Source: Bacillus sp. MRMR6
GTDB lineage: Bacteria; Bacillota; Bacilli; Bacillales; Cytobacillaceae
Assembly: GCF_001940785.1 (NCBI RefSeq)
Contig: NZ_MSLS01000001.1
Location: 164,739-228,738 of the forward strand
DNA: 64,000 bases
Direction: 5' to 3'
Shown here: piece after piece, positions 8,299 through 17,135 of the stretch
How the letters are laid out: every line of letters begins with the position of its first letter
Position numbering within the stretch: position 1 is the first letter of the stretch
Notes under the pieces: model-generated
Databases searched by the model: none
The model's input: only the letters and a program-made list of their open reading frames with translations
What the model was told of the DNA's origin: nothing
Translations under genes and position numbers: made by a program

Positions 8299-8465
8299 TT
8301 TACACCTCAAATCAGATATCTAATGTTTATTATAGTATATCATGACAGAGGGATGCTAGGGGAATCAATTGGGCTCCTGATTTGCTCTGAAAAACAGATA
8401 ATAGTAAGATGAAGTTGTCTGTTTAGTTTTAACAGCACAGAGTCTACAGAAAAGGGGTTGAAAAT

Positions 8466-8921
8466 ATGGCAAATCAAGTAGAACCTAAGCTCACTAGTGC
8501 ACTGTTTAACGAACTCCAGAAGGAAAGGTTCGTTACCTTAGCAACAATCGATCATGAAACAGGTGGTCCAAATGTTAGTGCAATTTCATGGGTATGTGCG
8601 AAGGATGAAAATACCATTCGCTTTGCCGTGGATAATCGTTCAAGAATCATCCAAAATGTATTAAATAATAAACTTGCGGTTATTAACATAATTGCCAACG
8701 AGTCTACATATTCAATAACTGGCACGGCTTTTGTTAAAGAAGAACGGTTAAAGGATGTTCCATTAAAACTGGCTTTAGTGGAGATCGGTATTAACGAAGT
8801 GAGAGACGTCATGTTTTATGGTTCAAAAATAGTTACAGAACCAGAATATGATAAAACTTATGATAAAGATGCTGCTGCGAAACTTGATAAACAAGTTATG
8901 GATGCAATCAAAAAAGCTTAG
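8466..8921 (+). CDS. Pyridoxamine 5'-phosphate oxidase-like FMN-binding family protein
   Basis: 151 residues with a split-barrel FMN-binding fold pattern. It runs RFVTLATIDHETGGPNVSAISWV, then IRFAVDNRSRIIQNVLNN, which resembles the flavin-phosphate contact region, then a strand block GTAFVKEERL. Such proteins bind FMN, F420 or heme and include general stress proteins; the true substrate cannot be told from sequence. AAAAGGGG precedes the ATG. It is monocistronic, closed by a palindromic terminator that overlaps its own stop codon. I do not recognise a B. subtilis counterpart at this spot. Confidence 0.8.
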   Translation: MANQVEPKLTSALFNELQKERFVTLATIDHETGGPNVSAISWVCAKDENTIRFAVDNRSRIIQNVLNNKLAVINIIANESTYSITGTAFVKEERLKDVPLKLALVEIGINEVRDVMFYGSKIVTEPEYDKTYDKDAAAKLDKQVMDAIKKA

Positions 8922-8947
8922 TCCACTGGCTAAGCTTTTTTGATTGC
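8904..8947. terminator. Long bidirectional terminator overlapping the 3' end of the PPOX-like gene
   Basis: GCAATCAAAAAAGCTTAG and CTAAGCTTTTTTGATTGC are perfect 18-nt inverted arms around TCCACTGG. The left arm codes for the last residues (AIKKA) of the upstream protein, and the stop codon lies inside the stem. It can also end ylaJ from the other strand. Confidence 0.85.
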
Positions 8948-8956
8948 AGGCTATTA

Positions 8957-9541
8957 TTATTTATGATGATTGGATTGTTTATCTTGTTTTTCGTCTAATT
9001 CCTCTTGTTGGTCCTTCGGAAGCGTTCTCTTTTGTTTTTCGGTTGTTTGTGGTGTCGGGGTAACCATGTCACCTGGAACTTCAGGTATTAAACGACCAAC
9101 AACATCTGCAAGCTCCTCCATGATTCCTTGGACTGGTCTGCCTTTTTGGATATCACCTTGTATTTCTTTTAATCGTTCATTCGTATCAGCATCAGCTACC
9201 ACAATTGCTCTCGCCCCATAAGGGTCTTGCTTCAAACTCTCAGCAACGGAATATTTGATTGTTCCTACCTGAGAGCGCTCAATTTTTCCGTTCACATCAA
9301 TACCAACTATCGCATACCTGCCAAATACCACTGCTGTTGCATCATTTACATTAGGAATACTAGTAGCGAGTTCCACTAATCGTTTTGAAATCTCCTGCCC
9401 TGTTTTTCGGTCGACTTCTTCAATGTTAGTATTCCTTACGTTTATTGATGATTGCTTGTCATTTGTTTGTGCGGAATTATCAGTGATGTTACATCCGGCT
9501 AGGAAGAACATTACTAATACTAGCGTAATGGTTTTTTTCAT
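8957..9541 (-). CDS. ylaJ: YhcN/YlaJ family sporulation lipoprotein
   Basis: 194 residues with a lipoprotein signal, MKKTITLVLVMFFLAGCN, whose lipobox LAGC predicts acylation of Cys17. After that comes the YhcN/YlaJ domain (VNDATAVVFGRYAIVGIDVNG, then DPYGARAIVVADAD), and a Pro/Gln/Lys-rich charged tail. In B. subtilis the paralogue YhcN is a spore inner-membrane lipoprotein and family members are forespore expressed. GGAGGTG precedes the ATG. It is divergent from phoH2, with about 200 bp between them. Confidence 0.9.
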   Translation of the reverse strand: MKKTITLVLVMFFLAGCNITDNSAQTNDKQSSINVRNTNIEEVDRKTGQEISKRLVELATSIPNVNDATAVVFGRYAIVGIDVNGKIERSQVGTIKYSVAESLKQDPYGARAIVVADADTNERLKEIQGDIQKGRPVQGIMEELADVVGRLIPEVPGDMVTPTPQTTEKQKRTLPKDQQEELDEKQDKQSNHHK

Positions 9542-9738
9542 TTAAACCCACCTCCATGAGACTTGTGAATAGCAAATGATTACTATCTCTAATTTTTCAT
9601 TGTTAATATACATTTATTGTGCGGAAATTCTTCTATCTTTATTCGAACAAACATATATTTTAATCAAAGTCCAATCTAGTAAAAGGTCCCCTTAAAACTG
9701 GTAAAAGACCTCAAACTAGAGAAAGCGGAGGCGTTGCT

Positions 9739-11067
9739 TTGAGTAAAATATACGTGTTAGATACAAACGTCTTGTTACAAGACCCGTATTCCATATTCTC
9801 ATTCGAAGATAATGAAGTTGTAATTCCAGCTGTAGTTCTTGAAGAAGTGGACTCAAAGAAAAGGTACATGGATGAAATAGGCAGGAACGCCCGCCATGTC
9901 TCAAGATTAATTGATGGCCTGCGTGGAGCAGGGAAGCTTCATGAGAAAATCCCGCTAGAAAATGGCGGAAGCATTAGAATTGAGTTAAATCATCGTTCAT
10001 TTCATGAACTGCAGGATATCTTTATCGAAAAAACAAATGATAACCGTATACTCGCAGTTGCTAAAAATTTGTATACGGAAGAGCAAATGAAGGAGAATGG
10101 GAAGCCGGTTATACTAGTTAGTAAAGACACACTAGTCAGAGTGAAAGCAGATGCAATCGGTTTGACAGCAGAGGATTTTTTAAGTGATCGGGTTGTGGAG
10201 ATAGACCATATATATACAGGATTTCTTGAAGTGTTTTTAACCGTGGAATTGTTAGATCGTTTTTATAATCAAGGTGAAATTCTACTATCTGAATGTGGTA
10301 AGAACGCTTATTATCCAAATCAATTCTTAATCATTAGAGATGCACTTGGAGGTTCTGCATCAGCTTTGGGAATGGTTGATAAAACTGGTAAAAAGGTGAA
10401 AAAACTTGTAATCAACCAAGATCATGTCTGGGGCATTCACTCAAGAAATGTACAGCAGACAATGGCGATTGAGTTATTGCTTCGTAAGGATATACCACTT
10501 GTTACCTTAATAGGGAAAGCCGGTACTGGAAAAACCTTGCTAGCTTTAGCATCGGGACTTATGCAAACAGAGGATTGTAGAGAATATAAAAAGCTGTTGG
10601 TAGCAAGACCAATTGTTCCCGTAGGTAAGGATCTTGGCTTCCTGCCAGGGGAAAAACAGGAAAAGCTGCGACCTTGGATGCAGCCAATATATGATAATCT
10701 TGAATATTTATTTAATACAAAAAAACCAGGTGAACTTGATGCGATTTTAGCAGGAATGGGCTCAATTGAAGTAGAAGCACTAACATATATTCGGGGTAGA
10801 AGTTTACCAAAGCAATTTATTATCATTGATGAAGCACAGAATCTTACAAAACATGAAGTGAAAACAATTTTAACTCGTGTTGGGGAGGGCAGCAAAATTG
10901 TTTTAATGGGTGACCCTGAACAAATTGACCATCCCTACCTTGATGCCTATAATAATGGCCTAACCTTTGTGGTTGAAAAGTTTAAAAACGAAGTGATCTC
11001 TGGACACGTAAAATTACTAAAGGGAGAAAGGTCAGGCTTAGCAAGATTAGCAGCAGACTTACTTTAA
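9739..11067 (+). CDS. ylaK: PhoH2-type PIN-PhoH ATPase (YlaK)
   Basis: 442 residues, the B. subtilis YlaK length. The N-terminal PIN ribonuclease domain (about residues 3-140) opens KIYVLDTNVLLQDP, with acidic residues D8 and E36-type positions. The C-terminal PhoH P-loop ATPase has Walker A GKAGTGKT near residue 259 and Walker B FIIIDEAQN near 360, then MGDPEQIDHPY. PhoH2 proteins of actinobacteria are ATP-dependent RNA helicase/RNases, so an RNA substrate is likely. The start is a TTG with GGAGG 7 nt upstream; no ATG is nearby. Confidence 0.92.
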   Translation: MSKIYVLDTNVLLQDPYSIFSFEDNEVVIPAVVLEEVDSKKRYMDEIGRNARHVSRLIDGLRGAGKLHEKIPLENGGSIRIELNHRSFHELQDIFIEKTNDNRILAVAKNLYTEEQMKENGKPVILVSKDTLVRVKADAIGLTAEDFLSDRVVEIDHIYTGFLEVFLTVELLDRFYNQGEILLSECGKNAYYPNQFLIIRDALGGSASALGMVDKTGKKVKKLVINQDHVWGIHSRNVQQTMAIELLLRKDIPLVTLIGKAGTGKTLLALASGLMQTEDCREYKKLLVARPIVPVGKDLGFLPGEKQEKLRPWMQPIYDNLEYLFNTKKPGELDAILAGMGSIEVEALTYIRGRSLPKQFIIIDEAQNLTKHEVKTILTRVGEGSKIVLMGDPEQIDHPYLDAYNNGLTFVVEKFKNEVISGHVKLLKGERSGLARLAADLL

Positions 11068-11075
11068 TTTTAACA

Positions 11076-11107
11076 ATAAAACGGGTCCCACTCTGGGCAC
11101 CCGTTAT
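11076..11107. terminator. Bidirectional terminator between phoH2 and ylaL
   Basis: AAACGGGTCCC and a complementary GGGCACCCGTT arm around ACTCT, with one mismatch, flanked by A-rich and TT-rich sides. Confidence 0.65.
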
Positions 11108-11112
11108 TTACC

Positions 11113-11610
11113 TTATACAAATTTAAATTGTATTACTTCTTTTATTGGATTTAAATGATTTGAGCCATCTCCATAATATACATGAACAGGCCCATTATCA
11201 GTCAGGGGTTTACCATCTTTTGAGAACCCTAATATCAGCTCTGCTGCTTCTTCTAGGGGCATCTGTTGTTCTCCATTTTTACTCACTATGATGATCTTTG
11301 TAGCTGTTTGAGTAGGTTCTGCATTTTGCAAGAATGGTTTAAATGGAATGCCGAAGGTTCCGGTTAAGATTTTTTCCTTTTCAAACTTCTTCTCGGTTTT
11401 TAAAGTTGGCGGATAAATTGCGCCTTCTATGATTTCACGGTCCCAATGTTTTGATACTGCCTTCGTATAGTCCTCTAGACTATTTACTTCCTCATGCTTA
11501 TTGATAAAATAAGTATTTAAATCAATTTTTCGATCATCAAAAATCCAAACTCCAGGATCAAGTGTGATTGAAAATTTAACCTCACCTGATAGTATAATGA
11601 TATTTTCCAT
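11113..11610 (-). CDS. ylaL: YlaL-like protein of unknown function
   Basis: 165 residues, soluble, opening MENIIILSGEVKFSITLDPGVW, with a strand-rich first third and a later MPLEEAAELILGFS helix. Assigned to YlaL mainly by place (between phoH2 and ylaN) and size. The frame extends 8 codons upstream, but GGAGG is 7 nt before the ATG at 11610 and only 1 nt before the alternative ATG. I recognise no catalytic motif. It runs opposite to its neighbours. Confidence 0.75.
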   Translation of the reverse strand: MENIIILSGEVKFSITLDPGVWIFDDRKIDLNTYFINKHEEVNSLEDYTKAVSKHWDREIIEGAIYPPTLKTEKKFEKEKILTGTFGIPFKPFLQNAEPTQTATKIIIVSKNGEQQMPLEEAAELILGFSKDGKPLTDNGPVHVYYGDGSNHLNPIKEVIQFKFV

Positions 11611-11781
11611 CTTCATTCCTCCAGTTCGTAACATTAAAAGTATAACCTGTTATGAGAAGGATGTCATAGATAAAGTATCCTCATTATTCATCCATTTATG
11701 TTTATTTTCTTGCAATTTTCAATTGTTAAAGGTAAAATTTAAAGATAAGTTGTTAATCGCTCTGAAATGGGGGGATCAATG

Positions 11782-12063
11782 TTGGCGTCTGAAATGGTTG
11801 TAAATCACCAGGAAAAAGCATATGCCTTATTACAGGCTGACGCTGAAAAAATACTAAAGCTAATTAAAGTGCAAATGGATAATCTCACGATGCCTCAATG
11901 CCCTCTTTATGAAGAGGTATTGGACACGCAAATGTTTGGATTATCAAAAGAGATAGAATTTGCTGTTAAATTAGGTTTAATCGATGTCAAGGATGGAAAA
12001 GCGATCTTAGATAAACTTGAAAGAGAATTATCTGCGCTTCATGAGGCATCCATAAGAAAATAA
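11782..12063 (+). CDS. ylaN: YlaN (UPF0358), iron-linked regulatory protein
   Basis: 93 residues, all helical, with the invariant core [20 protein letters not shown] and [20 protein letters not shown]. In B. subtilis YlaN is essential unless iron is supplied, and in S. aureus it binds iron and relieves repression by Fur. GGGGGG at 11769-11774 is 7 nt before a TTG at 11782 and 4 nt before an ATG at 11779. I prefer the TTG because it gives MASEMVV and 93 residues as in B. subtilis. The two options differ by one residue. Confidence 0.9.
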   Translation: MASEMVVNHQEKAYALLQADAEKILKLIKVQMDNLTMPQCPLYEEVLDTQMFGLSKEIEFAVKLGLIDVKDGKAILDKLERELSALHEASIRK

Positions 12064-12065
12064 TA

Positions 12066-12103
12066 GAAAAAACTCAAACACAAAAGACTGTTTGAGTTTT
12101 TTA
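12066..12103 (+). terminator. ylaN terminator
   Basis: AAAACTCAAACA and TGTTTGAGTTTT pair around CAAAAGAC, then TTATT. Confidence 0.85.
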
Positions 12104-12234
12104 TTACCTGTTTTAACTTTCTGAATTTTTTTATAACAAAAAATCATTACACAGTAACCTTTTCCTCAAGTATTCTGGTGAAATTTCTATTATAATAGCA
12201 TTAATATCAATTTTAAATGAGGAAGTAAACATTT

Positions 12235-13440
12235 ATGGTAATGAAGAAACTAAAATCATATGATTTCACATTAATTATTGTAATGATCCTTCTGTCATTA
12301 TTTGGACTAGTTATGATTTATAGTGCAAGTATGGCTTGGGCTGTTCAATGGTATAAGGTTCCGAGTGATCACTTTTTTCAAAAGCAGAAGTTATTTCTAG
12401 GAGTAGCCGCGGTGGCTTTTACCTTCTTCGCCTTACTTCCGTACAAGTTTATGAAAAATACTAAGTTCTTAATCTTTATGGTTAGTTCTTCTGTTTTAGG
12501 GCTATTAGGTTTATTTATGTTTGGACATGTTGCGGGTAATGCCCAAAGCTGGTTTAAAATCTTTGGTTTTAGTCTACAGCCTGCTGAGTTTGTAAAACTA
12601 TTTGTCATTATTTATTTGTCTGCTGTTTACGCAAAAAAGCAGGCATACATTAACCAGTTTAACAAAGGTGTACTCCCGCCTTTAGCTTATTTAATCATAG
12701 TCTGTGCGTTAATAGCTTTCCAGCCTGACTTCGGAACTGCAATAATTATTGCATTAATTGGAACTATGATTATCCTCTCATCAGGAATGAATTTTAAAAA
12801 CATCATGAAATTAGTTTTGATTACGGCGATTATTGTTGTTCCGTTTATTATTGCCTTACAAGATGCAATATTTTCTGAAATACGTTTGGCTCGATTCACC
12901 GTTTTAAGTAATCCGTTCGCAGATGAACTAAACACAGGCTTTCATCTAGCAAACTCTTATATAGCGATAGGTTCAGGTGGGGTAAATGGTTTAGGATTAG
13001 GCAAGAGTATTCAAAAACTCGGTTACTTACCTGAAGCACATACAGATTTCATTATGGCGATTATTGCAGAGGAGTTAGGTGTTTGGGGTGTTAGCTTTGT
13101 GATTATTTGCCTCGGCTACATTGTTTTAAGAGGGATTTATCTTGGGCTGCAGTGCAGGGAACCTTTTGGAGCCTTATTGGCAATTGGAATATCAAGTATG
13201 ATTGGGATTCAATCCTTCATTAATTTAGCAGGGGTAGCAGGTGTTATCCCGCTTACAGGTGTCCCGCTACCGTTTGTTAGCTACGGTGGCTCTTCACTCC
13301 TTCAACTGGCCATTGCCGCAGGTATCTTGGTAAATATCTCAAGATACGTTAACTATGAAAGGAAATATGATCAAAAACAACCAGACACAGAAAACAAAAT
13401 AAACCAACGAGAAAGAAATGTATATCAATTTCGTACATAA
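12235..13440 (+). CDS. ftsW: Cell-division SEDS glycosyltransferase FtsW
   Basis: 401 residues with about ten membrane helices. FtsW polymerises lipid II at the septum together with PBP2B. Family hallmarks: VMIYSASMAWA near the first helix, the loop QPAEFVKLFVIIYLSA, and the C-terminal GVPLPFVSYGGSSLLQLAIAAGIL. The large outer loop carries HTDFIMAIIAEELG. Its position between ylaN and pycA identifies it as FtsW rather than RodA, and SpoVE is encoded separately at 57732. ATG 12235 with GAGGAAG 9 nt upstream is preferred over ATG 12241. Confidence 0.93.
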   Translation: MVMKKLKSYDFTLIIVMILLSLFGLVMIYSASMAWAVQWYKVPSDHFFQKQKLFLGVAAVAFTFFALLPYKFMKNTKFLIFMVSSSVLGLLGLFMFGHVAGNAQSWFKIFGFSLQPAEFVKLFVIIYLSAVYAKKQAYINQFNKGVLPPLAYLIIVCALIAFQPDFGTAIIIALIGTMIILSSGMNFKNIMKLVLITAIIVVPFIIALQDAIFSEIRLARFTVLSNPFADELNTGFHLANSYIAIGSGGVNGLGLGKSIQKLGYLPEAHTDFIMAIIAEELGVWGVSFVIICLGYIVLRGIYLGLQCREPFGALLAIGISSMIGIQSFINLAGVAGVIPLTGVPLPFVSYGGSSLLQLAIAAGILVNISRYVNYERKYDQKQPDTENKINQRERNVYQFRT

Positions 13441-13474
13441 CGCAAGGAATCGCTAAATTCCTTGCGTTTTTTAG
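13441..13474 (+). terminator. ftsW terminator
   Basis: CGCAAGGAAT stem, CGCTAA loop, ATTCCTTGCG stem, then TTTTTT. It begins right after the ftsW stop codon. Confidence 0.88.
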
Positions 13475-13498
13475 AAAAAAAGATAAGAGGTGCTGATA

Positions 13499-16400
13499 AT
13501 GGTGAGACAAATTAATAAAGTGCTAGTAGCTAACAGAGGAGAAATTGCGATTCGTGTATTCCGTGCCTGCACTGAATTAAACATACGTACAGTTGCGATC
13601 TACTCCAAGGAGGATACCGGTTCCTACCACCGATACAAAGCAGATGAAGCCTATTTAGTCGGTGAAGACAAGAAACCAATTGATGCCTACCTTGATATTG
13701 AAGGGATCATAGAGATTGCTAAAGCCAGTGGTGCAAATGCCATTCATCCAGGCTATGGGTTCTTATCTGAAAATATTCATTTTGCCAGAAGATGTGAAGA
13801 AGAGGGAATTATTTTCATCGGACCAACCTCACACCATCTTGATATGTTTGGAGATAAAGTAAAAGCGAGATCCCAGGCAGAGATCGCAGCCATTCCTGTT
13901 ATTCCTGGAAGCAATGGTCCTGTTCACAATATTTCTGATGTCCACCAATTTATTGAAAAGCATGGTGTCCCTATTATCGTTAAAGCAGCCCTTGGCGGCG
14001 GTGGAAGGGGAATGAGAATTGTACAAAAGAAAGAGGAAGCTCAGGAAGCATTCGAAAGGGCTAAATCAGAAGCGAAAGCAGCCTTCGGAAATGATCAGGT
14101 ATATCTAGAAAAGTTAATTGAGAAACCTAAACATATAGAAGTTCAAATAATTGGTGATCAGCAGGGAAATATCATTCATTTATTCGACAGAGATTGTTCT
14201 GTACAGCGACGCCATCAAAAAGTGGTCGAAGTTGCCCCTAGCGTATCCATTTCAAATCAATTGAGAGAAGATATTTGCGCCGCGGCAGTTAAATTGATGA
14301 AAAATGTAAATTACTTAAATGCGGGAACAGTAGAATTTCTGGTGTCGGGTGAAAACTTTTATTTTATAGAAGTGAATCCTCGTATTCAGGTAGAACACAC
14401 TGTAACAGAGATGGTCACGGGAATAGATATTGTACATACACAAATATTGGTTGCGGAAGGACAAAACATACACAGTCCTATTATAGGGATACCTCCACAG
14501 GAGGAGATTCGAACGAATGGATTCGCCATTCAATCAAGAGTAACAACAGAAGACCCGCTAAATAATTTCATGCCTGATACTGGGAAGATTATGGCATATC
14601 GATCTGGAGGCGGTTTTGGTGTAAGACTTGATGCCGGAAATGGGTTTCAAGGAGCTGTAATCACGCCATATTACGATTCTTTACTTGTGAAGCTTTCCAC
14701 ATGGGCTTTGACTTTTGAACAAGCAGCTTCAAAGATGGTCCGAAATTTACAGGAGTTTAGAATACGGGGAATCAAAACGAATATTCCATTTTTAGAAAAT
14801 GTAGTAAAGCACGAAAAGTTCAGACGTGGGGAATATGATACCTCATTTATAGATACCACACCGGAATTGTTTGTCTTCCCGATTAGTAAAGACCGGGGAA
14901 CAAAGATGTTAACATACATCGGCAATGTTACGGTGAACGGTTTCCCAGGGGTTGAGAAAAAGAAAAGGCCTGTTTTTTCAAAGCCGCGTATACCCAAGCT
15001 TCGATATGACTTCCCCTATGGTGAGGGAACGAAGCAAATTCTAGATAATCGTGGTTCCGAAGGACTCATACGGTGGATCAACGATCAAAAGAATGTATTG
15101 TTAACAGATACCACCTTTAGGGATGCTCATCAATCTTTACTTGCAACAAGGGTAAGGACAACCGATTTATTGCATATTGCAGAGCCAACAGCCAAACTTC
15201 TTCCAAATCTATTTTCGCTTGAAATGTGGGGAGGAGCCACTTTTGATGTTGCCTATCGTTTCTTAAAAGAAGATCCATGGGAGCGTTTAAGATTACTAAG
15301 GGAGAAAATACCGAATCTTTTATTTCAAATGTTGATTCGTGGTTCCAATGCGGTAGGTTATAAAAACTATCCGGATAACCTAATTCGTGAATTCGTTCAT
15401 AAATCGGCAAATGAAGGAATCGATGTCTTCCGAATTTTTGACAGTTTAAATTGGATAAAAGGAATGGAAACCACTATTGCTGCAGTACGAGAAACGGGAA
15501 AAATTGCTGAAGCATCTATTTGTTATACAGGTGATATATTAGACCCAACTAGAACAAAGTATGATACCAATTACTATAAAACACTAGCAAAAGAATTGGA
15601 AATGCAAGGTGCACATATATTAGGTATAAAAGATATGGCTGGCTTATTAAAGCCTGAAGCAGCGTATCGACTCGTATCTGAGTTAAAGGATAGTGTTACT
15701 ATTCCTATTCATTTGCATACTCATGATACCAGCGGTAATGGAATATTTACGTATGCCCGTGCTATTCAAGCGGGGGTTGATATAGTTGATGTCGCATTAA
15801 GCTCGATGGCAGGGTTAACTTCTCAGCCGAGTGCGAATTCACTTTATTACGCTCTAGATGGTAGAACAGAAAGGCCCAATGTAGATATTGAGGCTCTTGA
15901 ACAGCTGTCATATTATTGGGAAGATGTCCGTAAATACTATCAAGATTTTGAAAGTGGCATGATGTCACCTCATTCGGAAGTATATAAGCATGAAATGCCC
16001 GGTGGACAGTATAGTAACCTTCAACAACAAGCCAAAGGCGTTGGACTTGGTGAGCAATGGGATGAAGTGAAGCAAATGTATGCAAAGGTTAATCAAATGT
16101 TTGAAGATATCGTCAAGGTAACACCCTCATCCAAGGTAGTCGGTGATATGGCATTGTTTATGGTACAAAACGGTTTATCAGAAACTGATGTGATGACCAA
16201 GGGGGAGACGCTAGACTTCCCAGATTCAGTGGTAGAGTTATTTCAAGGTTATCTTGGTCAACCGCATCAAGGGTTCCCTAAAGAGCTGCAAAACATAATA
16301 TTAAAGGGGAAAATGCCTTTAGCAACTCGACCTGGCGAATTGCTTGAACCTGTTGTCTTTGAGGAATTAAAAACAGAGTTCTTGAGAGAAACAAAGAAGA

Positions 16401-16942
16401 AATTAACCGAATTAGATGTCATCTCTTATGCTCTTTATCCTAAGGTGTTTCTAGAGTATCTAAATACTTTAGACCTGTTTGATAATATCTCTGTTCTAGA
16501 TACTCCAACCTTCCTTTATGGGTTAAGGCTTGGAGAGGAAATTGAGGTTGAAATTGAAACAGGTAAAACTTTGATTGTAAAACTAGTATCAATAGGTCAG
16601 CCTCAAGCAGATGGTACGCGTATTGTTTATTTTGAATTAAATGGTCAGCCTCGAGAAGTAAATATTAAAGATGAGAACATTAAATCTACTGTGCTTACTA
16701 GAATTAAAGCAGATTCCAAAAATGAAACACATATATCTGCTACTATGCCGGGGACGGTCATTAAAGTTCTTGTGGAAAAGGGCGAACGTGTAGAACGAGG
16801 TGATCATTTAATGATAACTGAGGCAATGAAAATGGAGACCACGGTTCAGGCGCCCTTCTCTGGAATAGTAGGAGATTTATACGTGAAGAAGGATGATTCG
16901 ATTCAAACTGGTGATCTTTTAGTGGAGTTGAAAAAAGGATAA
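13499..16942 (+). CDS. pycA: Pyruvate carboxylase
   Basis: Biotin-dependent carboxylation of pyruvate to oxaloacetate, the main anaplerotic step in Bacillus. 1147 residues hold, in order: biotin carboxylase (VLVANRGEIAIRVFRA at the start, ATP-grasp GGGGRGMR near 160), carboxyltransferase (TTFRDAHQSLLATR near 540, the metal-site HLHTHDTSGNG near 740), the tetramerisation region, and a C-terminal biotinyl domain with the biotinylated Lys in AMKMETT near residue 1112. GAGGTG is 6 nt before the ATG. The ATAAA that opens a repeat element overlaps the stop codon. Confidence 0.96.
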   Translation: MVRQINKVLVANRGEIAIRVFRACTELNIRTVAIYSKEDTGSYHRYKADEAYLVGEDKKPIDAYLDIEGIIEIAKASGANAIHPGYGFLSENIHFARRCEEEGIIFIGPTSHHLDMFGDKVKARSQAEIAAIPVIPGSNGPVHNISDVHQFIEKHGVPIIVKAALGGGGRGMRIVQKKEEAQEAFERAKSEAKAAFGNDQVYLEKLIEKPKHIEVQIIGDQQGNIIHLFDRDCSVQRRHQKVVEVAPSVSISNQLREDICAAAVKLMKNVNYLNAGTVEFLVSGENFYFIEVNPRIQVEHTVTEMVTGIDIVHTQILVAEGQNIHSPIIGIPPQEEIRTNGFAIQSRVTTEDPLNNFMPDTGKIMAYRSGGGFGVRLDAGNGFQGAVITPYYDSLLVKLSTWALTFEQAASKMVRNLQEFRIRGIKTNIPFLENVVKHEKFRRGEYDTSFIDTTPELFVFPISKDRGTKMLTYIGNVTVNGFPGVEKKKRPVFSKPRIPKLRYDFPYGEGTKQILDNRGSEGLIRWINDQKNVLLTDTTFRDAHQSLLATRVRTTDLLHIAEPTAKLLPNLFSLEMWGGATFDVAYRFLKEDPWERLRLLREKIPNLLFQMLIRGSNAVGYKNYPDNLIREFVHKSANEGIDVFRIFDSLNWIKGMETTIAAVRETGKIAEASICYTGDILDPTRTKYDTNYYKTLAKELEMQGAHILGIKDMAGLLKPEAAYRLVSELKDSVTIPIHLHTHDTSGNGIFTYARAIQAGVDIVDVALSSMAGLTSQPSANSLYYALDGRTERPNVDIEALEQLSYYWEDVRKYYQDFESGMMSPHSEVYKHEMPGGQYSNLQQQAKGVGLGEQWDEVKQMYAKVNQMFEDIVKVTPSSKVVGDMALFMVQNGLSETDVMTKGETLDFPDSVVELFQGYLGQPHQGFPKELQNIILKGKMPLATRPGELLEPVVFEELKTEFLRETKKKLTELDVISYALYPKVFLEYLNTLDLFDNISVLDTPTFLYGLRLGEEIEVEIETGKTLIVKLVSIGQPQADGTRIVYFELNGQPREVNIKDENIKSTVLTRIKADSKNETHISATMPGTVIKVLVEKGERVERGDHLMITEAMKMETTVQAPFSGIVGDLYVKKDDSIQTGDLLVELKKG

Positions 16943-17097
16943 AGTGAAAAACTTCCATCAATGGGGGGTTCTTCATCCTCCGTTGATGGTTAGTGGAACT
17001 TACCCGAGCTTTTATGGGCAGTTATCTCCCACCTAGGATTCCTTGTTTTCATTCATAGCCTTGAGGTGGGGTCTTACTGCCCATGATGCGGGATAAA
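16939..17097 (+). repeat. 159-bp structured repeat, copy A (bcr1-like MITE candidate)
   Basis: The element runs from ATAAA (16939-16943) to ATAAA (17093-17097), like the second copy on the minus strand at 45056-45214, also exactly 159 bp. The two align over their whole length at roughly four of five positions. Two hairpins are visible: a small one with arms CATCAATGG/CCGTTGATG, and a long one with outer arms ATGGGCAGT/ACTGCCCAT and inner CCCACCT/AGGTGGG. Size, TTTAT/ATAAA boundaries and folded form resemble the bcr1 elements of the B. cereus group as I recall them; sequence identity to bcr1 is not checked. The left boundary includes the pycA stop codon. Confidence 0.8.
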
Positions 17098-17135
17098 AAT
17101 AAAAGTTGCCGTTAATGGCAACTTTTATTTTTTGC
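17098..17135. terminator. Bidirectional terminator between pycA/repeat and ctaA
   Basis: AAAAGTTGCC stem, GTTAAT loop, GGCAACTTTT stem, then ATTTTTTG. The right arm overlaps the ctaA stop codon. Confidence 0.85.

Noticed and set aside
10437..10895. 152-codon open frame antisense to ylaK
   Set aside because: Shadow of the conserved PhoH ATPase domain; composition rich in Ser/Cys/Phe typical of antisense frames.
13499..16942. Frameshift or fusion in pycA
   Set aside because: All domains of a normal pyruvate carboxylase are present in one frame at the usual length.
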